Shown piece after piece: positions 59,101 to 64,000 of a stretch of 64,000 bases of DNA. Below the pieces are notes generated by a model. The model saw only the letters and a list, made by a program, of their open reading frames with translations, was not told the DNA's origin and did not search any database. The DNA comes from Maribacter forsetii DSM 18668 (GTDB taxonomy: Bacteria > Bacteroidota > Bacteroidia > Flavobacteriales > Flavobacteriaceae), in NCBI RefSeq assembly GCF_000744105.1, contig NZ_JQLH01000001.1:1674001-1738000 (forward strand), in the 5' to 3' direction. Positions within the stretch are counted from its first letter, which is position 1, and every line of letters begins with the position of its first letter. Both the position numbers and the translations under genes were made by a program.

Positions 59101-62100
59101 GCAATTCCACTTACTGCAGATACTTTTGATTATGATACAAATGTGCCTGGAGATTATGTTTTCAGAATTACAGATAATAATACGACAAGTAGTGGTTGTG
59201 TAGCAGAATCTGTTTCTATAACATTAAATCCGCCTCAGAATATTGCAGCGGCTGCTTACACGACAAGACCGGTTAGCTGTAGTTCTACAAATAACGGCGC
59301 AGTAACAATTATACCAGATGCTACTAGCGGTGTACCACCATATGAAGTTAATTTCAATGGAATGGGATGGGCATCAGAAACGGTATACTCGAACTTAACG
59401 GTAGGTACGTATTCTTACTTGGTTAGAGATGCTAGAGGTTGTGAAACTCCAGTTGATACTTTTGATATTGTATTAGATAATACGCCTCCACCTGCTACAT
59501 TAGTTTCTGAAATTCAGGCAGTATGTAGTGGTAGTGGTCCAGTTAGCGGTGGTATCAGTATTGACACTGTTGCTGATGGTTATCCAAATTTCGATTTTAT
59601 TGTAGAAGATAATACAGGGGTGGAAATTGCGAGAATGGAAGATGTTGATCCTTCTACTTTACCCGTGCAAATTATAGATCCACTTTTAGTAACAGGAGAT
59701 TACACAGTGATTACAATTGATGCTCATGGTTGTACCGATATTGATACGGTGACCATTACTTCTAATGAAGTAGTGATTACACCTATACCGCCAACTGCAC
59801 CCGCAGATTGTGATGATACGGCATTTACTTATGCGGTAAGCGTAAGTGGAGGTTCTGGTTCATATGAAATTAGATTATTAGATCAGCCTAGTTTTTACGC
59901 ATTAAACAATACACCGGCTGTAAATGACCATACGTTTAGCAATACTACTGATGGTATTCAGTATGGAGTAGCGTATACCGTAGTCGTATTAGATACTGGT
60001 ACTGGTTGTACCTACGAACAAGAAATTCCGCCTGTAGATGCGCCATCAACATTAAATGTTTCAGCAGATTCTACACCTGGAGCGTGTGATTTAAATAGAA
60101 ATGGAGAAATAGCTTATGAGATTACTGGGTATACTGTAGGTGATGTATTAAGAATCGTGTTGATTAATAATGAAGATGGTTCAGAGACGGAGTTGGAACC
60201 TTCGGTAGCAACTACAGCTTTACAGTATAATGGTACGTACCCTGAATTACCTGGAAACTACCAGATATTGGTTGAAAATTTAACCGATACATGTACAGAT
60301 GCCGCTCCGGTTACAATACTTCAGAATTTACCTGATATTGATATCTTACAGGAAGTTCCTGCAAATTGTAACGCTTTTGGTCAAGTTACCGTTCAGGGTA
60401 GAGGTGGTTCAGGTGGTCCGTATGAATTTGCTTTTATGGATGCAGGTGTAGCACCATCAGGTTGGACTACAGATACCACATTCTCGGCAGCTGATGGCAC
60501 TTATGATGTTTATGTAAGAGATGCAAGTGGATGTACTTCTTTTGATATCGCAACGATTATTTCTTTAGATCCAGACTTGCCTGTTCCAGTTTTTACGATT
60601 GTAAATCAATGTGACCCTTTATCTACATCTTTTGATATTACCGTTTCAGTCCCCAGTTCTGTGAATACTCCAAGATTTACTTTAGGAGGTGATGAACAAT
60701 TACCAATAGATGATGGTACAAATTGGATTTATACTTACACTGTGAGTAGCCCAGGTGATTATGTGGTAGATGTTGTGGATGCTAATGGTTGTACAAGTGT
60801 TGGTACGGCTACTGTTTATGATTTCTTGTCCGCAACGGGCGACTTTACTACAGATAGTACTTGTAATGATGCAGATGGTGAAATTACAATAACTACAAAT
60901 GGTGGTAGTGGAGATTTTGATTATGAATTAACGGGAACAGATTATAACTCAAATGCTATAGGAACTATTTCGCAAACTAACGATCCTGTTTTTACGGGAC
61001 TTACTCCAGGTGCATATGAGGTTAGAATTGTTGATAATATCATGTTTGATGGTTCTAATTACTGTGAAACAACGGTTACAAACATCATTCTAAATCAAGC
61101 TGCACAACCAGTTATCGTTTCACAAGAAGCAATTGATATTAGTTGTAGAGATGAAAACGATGGTACAATAGAAGTAGTTGTTGGTCCTGCTAATGCAGCA
61201 GTCCCATTTACATCTCAAGATACTCCTATAACATACATTTTAAATGATGTAACTTCAGGAACTACTGAAGTTACTAGAAATAATACGGGTGCCTTTTCAG
61301 GGTTGACTGCTGGTGATTATCAAGTACAGGTGGTAACGGCACGTAACTGCGAGGTGCTATCTGCTGTGCATACCATTATAAATCCTGATGTATTTAGTAT
61401 TTCTGCTAGTGCTGCTGATTTTGCTTGTGAGCCAGGGGCAAATAGATATAGTTCAACAATTATTACAGTGACCGTCGATGATGCAGGTACGGTTGGTTCA
61501 GGATATCAATATAGCATCACTGGTTTTGAAAACTATCAAACAGGTAATACGTTTGAAATTATTGATAACGGTAGTGCTCAAAACATCACTGTTTATGCAA
61601 TAGATGGTAATGGTTGTCAGACTACATTTGACGTTCCTACTATTAATCCTCCTACAGATGTTGTTCCAACAATTATTGAGGTAGATATTTTAAATTGTAG
61701 AGATGATGAGCGTGTACGTATAGAGGTAGCTGGTACAACAGATTTTACGGTAAATACGGTTTCAGTTATCGCGGTTCCTTCTGTAACGAATACTTCTGGT
61801 AATAACTATGTAGATGTTTATTTACCTGCTGTTGGAGATTATTTGTTCGAGATTGTAGATAATACAGTAGGTTGTACTTACCCAATGCCTGTGCATACGG
61901 TTAATACGCCAATTGCACCAACGGTATTAATTAGCGAGGCCAAATCGGTTAGTTGTGCGGTACCTGGAAATGATGGAGCCTTATTTATTTCGGTTAGTGA
62001 TTATGTAGGGGTATTTGATTACATCGTTTATGAGGCTACTGATGATGCTAGAACAACACCGTTGGCTTCGGGAACTTTTGACACCAATAATTTCCCTGAT

Positions 62101-64000
62101 GTAAATGGCGATGAAGCTAGAATAGATAATTTGCCTGGTGGTAACTTAATTGTTGATGTAGTTTCTATTGGTAATCCGTATTGTGCCGGAATTAGTAATG
62201 TGACGAACATTAGAACTCCGAATGGAGAACTTCAAGTAACTGCAGAATCTATAGGTAATGTAAGTTGTACGAACGATACAGGTGAGATAATTGCTACCGG
62301 TACCGGTGGGTGGGATACTACTCCGTATGAGTACAGATTATTAATGAGTACAGATGGTGGTGCTACGTATACTACTGAAATTGCTGCATTCTCAAATAAT
62401 AATGAATTTACAGGTTTGTCTTTCGGATTCTATGAAGTAGAAATTACGGATGTTGAAGGTTGTACAAATACGGTAGAAATAGAATTAGAAGAAGTACCAC
62501 AAATTATCGCCGGTATTAGAGAGCCACAAACACTAGATTGCCCTAATGGTAACAATGCTGTTCTTGAAGCTTATGATATCACTTCTGGTGATGCTATTAC
62601 TGCTACACCTGGTGCAAGCGGCGGTTTCCCTGGTGCTGGTTACAATTACACATTATTATATTTAAGTGGTGATGATAACACAGCTATTGTATCTGAAAGT
62701 GGATTGCAAAATACACCAACTTTCATTGGCGATAGTGGAGGTTATATTAGCGCTGGTTGGTATGCAATAGAAGTATCTTCTAGTTTTGGGTGTTCATTCG
62801 TAACAGATGCTTACTACGTTGATCCACCACCACCAATTCAACCATTATTGGTACAGACAAGAGTGCCTGGTTGTGGTGGAGATGGTGAAATGAGAATGAC
62901 GGTAGAGAATCCTGATCCTTTATTTACCTATGAATATTTAAGAGTTGAAAACGGGGTTGCTATTGGTGCTTATCAGCCTATGACGAGCAATTCTGTAACT
63001 ATTACAGGAGTTCAGGGTATTACATATCAATTTGATGTAAGAAAAGTAAATGGATCCGGTGCTTGTCCGGCAATTCGTTCTAATGGTATTACAATGACCG
63101 ATGCTACGGGTATTACTTTACTTCCAAATTTACCGGATGATATTTCTTGTGCATCTGAGTTAGATGGTAGAATAGAGTCATTTGTTAACGGCGGTGTAGG
63201 TGCAGATTTATTTTACCTGTATGAAGGTGATCCTGTAGATGCTTTTAATCCTGCTGCAACAGCAACGGTAATTAGGGGTCCTCAAGATAACGGAACGTTT
63301 GAGGGACTTCCTGAAGGCACAGAATATTATATAGCTGTAACTAGTGGAGCTACTTGTATGGATATTGCTGGTCCGTTTGAAATAGTTAGACCTGATCCTA
63401 TAATATTTGATGCCGTTCCTACAGATGTTAGTTGTAATGGAGAAGAAGATGGTACCATTACAGTTTCTGTAAGTGCTGGTGGTGAAGGTTTGATTCAATT
63501 TGCTATTGCCCCTAACTTTAATGAATTCTTTAGTGATTCTGATAATCCTGGTTCGTATACTTTTGATGAACTTGCGGCCGGTACTTATGAAATCTTAATT
63601 AAAGATGACAACGGTTGTTTTGAAAAGGATTTCATTACAGTTGAAGAGCCCGATCAAATTGAAGCAATCAATATAGAGACTACAGATGAGTTGTGTATTG
63701 GTGCTAATAATGGAACAGTAGTTTTTGATATCATAGGTGGTACTCCATTTGATGATGTTTTAATTAATCCTACTCCATTTTATGAGTATAAAATAGAAAT
63801 GGTTGATCCGGTTGATGAAACTGGTACAGCAGTATTTGCACCTTATAACGGAGAAATAATAGAAGATTTACAAGGTGGTGCCTCATATATTATTTACATA
63901 CAAGATTCCAATTTTTGTACTGCTTCAGAATTGTTTACTATTGATATTGGGGTAGATTTAACTGCAGAACCTCAAATTCAATATGGTTGTGAAGGTATAT
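56107..64000 (+). CDS. Giant SprB-like cysteine-repeat surface protein (C-terminus beyond window)
   Basis: An uninterrupted reading frame of about 2,631 codons runs to the window edge. ATG 56107 precedes a signal peptide (YALYVLLLIVLSVIGTTALA). A Cys-rich N-terminal region (about 80-190, starting TCNDNGFTIARFNLCGD) is followed by around 28 diverged SprB-type repeats, each about 80-110 residues, with one Cys near the start (SCNGEEDGTI, PCGGADGTI type) and one near the end (DANGC, DAEGC type). The pattern matches gliding adhesins such as SprB of Flavobacterium johnsoniae, normally secreted by the type IX system through a C-terminal domain that is not visible here. Adhesin or carbohydrate binding is inferred. 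Confidence 0.9.
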   Translation, partial: MLPKQQRYALYVLLLIVLSVIGTTALANSKVTTLYEEVAHVIEKAVSVSTTSQPILEKKVSPKSNLAAPAMFNTLIVGADATETCNDNGFTIARFNLCGDYDDRIISLSGGPYTNVSWQVLGGSCSSDVNTECPNTTASCYSNVVTGQQTFTLDASSVSATSGAEYRVLVDGQPYYFKVKKSTITQTYVKQDYICGVDGRIQITNLSSAYEFAIDSGSGFGAWQGAIFSNLLPGTYNVKARLRNTANTCEYPYEPIVIEEKEIEIAATFTDALCSGDTGTITVTASNVPGPYKYTLLNSSGVAQEFTAFVSTNPYTFSAVGFGTYTVQVETQQCTGDPLNGIDPPRQSVDTSGNPLTIGAGASALDASTEVNSSFGCSNISSVDITLNTSGGSAPYTFTVNGGPVQPSFGDAATDSGTTTYTVTSAGTYDFVITDSNGCIINASSDVEDLLPPDVTVSGVDGTCSNGGAKLEFTINNGRGYNISYRESASEPWVSTPQISVAAGTYNDIEVRYQQGGFECTLALPSVTVDTVGSLTGSATKVADVTCSGSGAIGGQIDFVGPFSGGSGSGYEFSIDGVNFSTIASYTDLATGTYTPIIRDAGGCRLELTAIDILDVDPPTDLDFAQSNTSCAAGTTDVQLTPTSNAAINRYEIISPAYVDNGTNDTFVGLLTSQAYIFQITDVNGCSYTEGFRPVEISSIRVRVKSGGDLRVCNGATDGTGTFIIDGFANNYTYDINGGLFSGGPQSNSEVDLPLSGAGTYTITVTDADTGCTDTISFDIDEAPVLDLSTSTVTDMSCANGNLGAVRANAIGGWGTYRYTLTPPIGPQVGPKSGRTFSNLSAAGTYILSVEDAEGCTDTFTFDLNPIDAPSIALDGPSSDFCFVAGTGATVVVTSTAGTAAIGTHHYRINGGALQPGATFAGLSPGNYTIEVVDGNDCSDSLPITIAPQLRVNTSIEAEIPCGGADGTIRVSVNGGYTSGAGAKQYEVSSDGGATFGAAIPLTADTFDYDTNVPGDYVFRITDNNTTSSGCVAESVSITLNPPQNIAAAAYTTRPVSCSSTNNGAVTIIPDATSGVPPYEVNFNGMGWASETVYSNLTVGTYSYLVRDARGCETPVDTFDIVLDNTPPPATLVSEIQAVCSGSGPVSGGISIDTVADGYPNFDFIVEDNTGVEIARMEDVDPSTLPVQIIDPLLVTGDYTVITIDAHGCTDIDTVTITSNEVVITPIPPTAPADCDDTAFTYAVSVSGGSGSYEIRLLDQPSFYALNNTPAVNDHTFSNTTDGIQYGVAYTVVVLDTGTGCTYEQEIPPVDAPSTLNVSADSTPGACDLNRNGEIAYEITGYTVGDVLRIVLINNEDGSETELEPSVATTALQYNGTYPELPGNYQILVENLTDTCTDAAPVTILQNLPDIDILQEVPANCNAFGQVTVQGRGGSGGPYEFAFMDAGVAPSGWTTDTTFSAADGTYDVYVRDASGCTSFDIATIISLDPDLPVPVFTIVNQCDPLSTSFDITVSVPSSVNTPRFTLGGDEQLPIDDGTNWIYTYTVSSPGDYVVDVVDANGCTSVGTATVYDFLSATGDFTTDSTCNDADGEITITTNGGSGDFDYELTGTDYNSNAIGTISQTNDPVFTGLTPGAYEVRIVDNIMFDGSNYCETTVTNIILNQAAQPVIVSQEAIDISCRDENDGTIEVVVGPANAAVPFTSQDTPITYILNDVTSGTTEVTRNNTGAFSGLTAGDYQVQVVTARNCEVLSAVHTIINPDVFSISASAADFACEPGANRYSSTIITVTVDDAGTVGSGYQYSITGFENYQTGNTFEIIDNGSAQNITVYAIDGNGCQTTFDVPTINPPTDVVPTIIEVDILNCRDDERVRIEVAGTTDFTVNTVSVIAVPSVTNTSGNNYVDVYLPAVGDYLFEIVDNTVGCTYPMPVHTVNTPIAPTVLISEAKSVSCAVPGNDGALFISVSDYVGVFDYIVYEATDDARTTPLASGTFDTNNFPDVNGDEARIDNLPGGNLIVDVVSIGNPYCAGISNVTNIRTPNGELQVTAESIGNVSCTNDTGEIIATGTGGWDTTPYEYRLLMSTDGGATYTTEIAAFSNNNEFTGLSFGFYEVEITDVEGCTNTVEIELEEVPQIIAGIREPQTLDCPNGNNAVLEAYDITSGDAITATPGASGGFPGAGYNYTLLYLSGDDNTAIVSESGLQNTPTFIGDSGGYISAGWYAIEVSSSFGCSFVTDAYYVDPPPPIQPLLVQTRVPGCGGDGEMRMTVENPDPLFTYEYLRVENGVAIGAYQPMTSNSVTITGVQGITYQFDVRKVNGSGACPAIRSNGITMTDATGITLLPNLPDDISCASELDGRIESFVNGGVGADLFYLYEGDPVDAFNPAATATVIRGPQDNGTFEGLPEGTEYYIAVTSGATCMDIAGPFEIVRPDPIIFDAVPTDVSCNGEEDGTITVSVSAGGEGLIQFAIAPNFNEFFSDSDNPGSYTFDELAAGTYEILIKDDNGCFEKDFITVEEPDQIEAINIETTDELCIGANNGTVVFDIIGGTPFDDVLINPTPFYEYKIEMVDPVDETGTAVFAPYNGEIIEDLQGGASYIIYIQDSNFCTASELFTIDIGVDLTAEPQIQYGCEGI
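56688..64000 (+). repeat. Protein-level SprB-type repeat array
   Basis: The leading cysteine codons of successive units fall near 56688, 56926, 57235, 57496, 57745, 57994, 58240, 58498, 58750, 58990, 59278, 59525, 59809, 60087, 60368, 60608, 60861, 61142, 61427, 61698, 61956, 62268, 62538, 62872, 63150, 63435, 63690 and 63989. Spacing is about 240-335 bp. Units share pattern, not nucleotide identity, so this is an old, diverged array rather than a recent tandem expansion. Confidence 0.78.

Noticed and set aside
57048..63498. Short minus-strand frames within the giant repeat gene
   Set aside because: They are shadows of the plus-strand frame, low-complexity Val/Ser/Thr-rich strings without starts or domains of their own.
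1..64000. tRNA, rRNA, insertion sequences or prophage
   Set aside because: No cloverleaf-like or rRNA sequence, transposase, integrase or terminal repeat was noticed in any intergenic space; the gaps are short and AT-rich. A dedicated RNA search could still find a small RNA.

Overview
The window reads as a chromosomal segment of a low-GC, probably marine, member of the Flavobacteriaceae (Bacteroidota). The support is the gliding-motility lipoprotein GldI, a very large SprB-like Cys-repeat protein, several lipoproteins, Bacteroidota-type -7 promoter elements (TAnnTTTG), scarce Shine-Dalgarno sequences, and family-typical gene strings (recF with a DUF721 gene; parA-parB-DUF5683-dapB-lepB-wbqC). 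The genus cannot be fixed from the sequence alone. I saw no rRNA, tRNA, CRISPR array, insertion sequence or prophage. No gap without a gene exceeds about 210 bases.

Layout. 1-6.1 kb (minus): spoT-type (p)ppGpp enzyme, a Fur-family regulator and purA (cut by the window edge), with a CAAX-type M48 protease and a TrmH/SpoU RNA methyltransferase upstream. 6.2-13.5 kb (plus): a lipoprotein, then a molybdenum cofactor cluster moaD-moaE-[repeat-rich gap]-moaA-moaC-mobA-moeB/rhodanese-tauE-moeA and a small membrane protein. 13.5-19.1 kb (minus): two amidohydrolase-family proteins and a DUF3810 zincin. 19.1-25 kb: pepD, a cyclophilin-FKBP fusion lipoprotein, gldI, a DHH phosphoesterase, a PhoD-like lipoprotein and ndk. 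25-33 kb: recF-lipoprotein-DUF721 (minus), divergent from a TPR protein-ribH-small protein-mutL-two rhomboids-endonuclease/exonuclease/phosphatase run (plus). 33-40 kb (minus): a parA-parB-DUF5683-dapB-lepB-wbqC-DUF6122 run, with ftsB-like and udk genes upstream. 40-45.5 kb: a Bcr/CflA-type MFS exporter, then an acetate module (DUF4212-symporter-acs). 45.6-54.8 kb: a peptidoglycan and amino-sugar recycling locus, nagB/PIG-L-GH10-like-ampG-nagZ-anmK on minus, divergent from deoR-murQ on plus. 54.9-56 kb: a PQQ-type sugar dehydrogenase. 56.1-64 kb: the open-ended SprB-like protein, with about 28 diverged repeats in its first ~2,630 residues.

How genes work together. The Moco cluster holds GTP-to-cPMP (MoaA, MoaC), molybdopterin synthase (MoaD, MoaE), its sulfur loading (MoeB-rhodanese), molybdenum insertion (MoeA) and guanylation (MobA); no Mog/MoaB and no molybdoenzyme are in the window. 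In the recycling locus AmpG would import muropeptides, NagZ release GlcNAc and anhydroMurNAc, AnmK phosphorylate the latter, MurQ make GlcNAc-6-P, and NagB feed glycolysis; DeoR sits at the divergent promoter region. The DUF4212-SSS-Acs run fits acetate uptake and activation.

Most of the window is ordinary core genome. The items I consider most worth a second look are: a 14-bp perfect inverted repeat extended by 4 bp inside the start of ribH; a 14-bp tandem repeat followed by a degenerate TTG-hexamer tract between moaE and moaA; MutL with a degenerate endonuclease motif; amidohydrolase modules that have lost the HxH metal ligands beside one that keeps them; several -7 elements ending only 4-6 nt before ATG (possible leaderless mRNAs); and the giant repeat protein. 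I found no convincing wholly new system.
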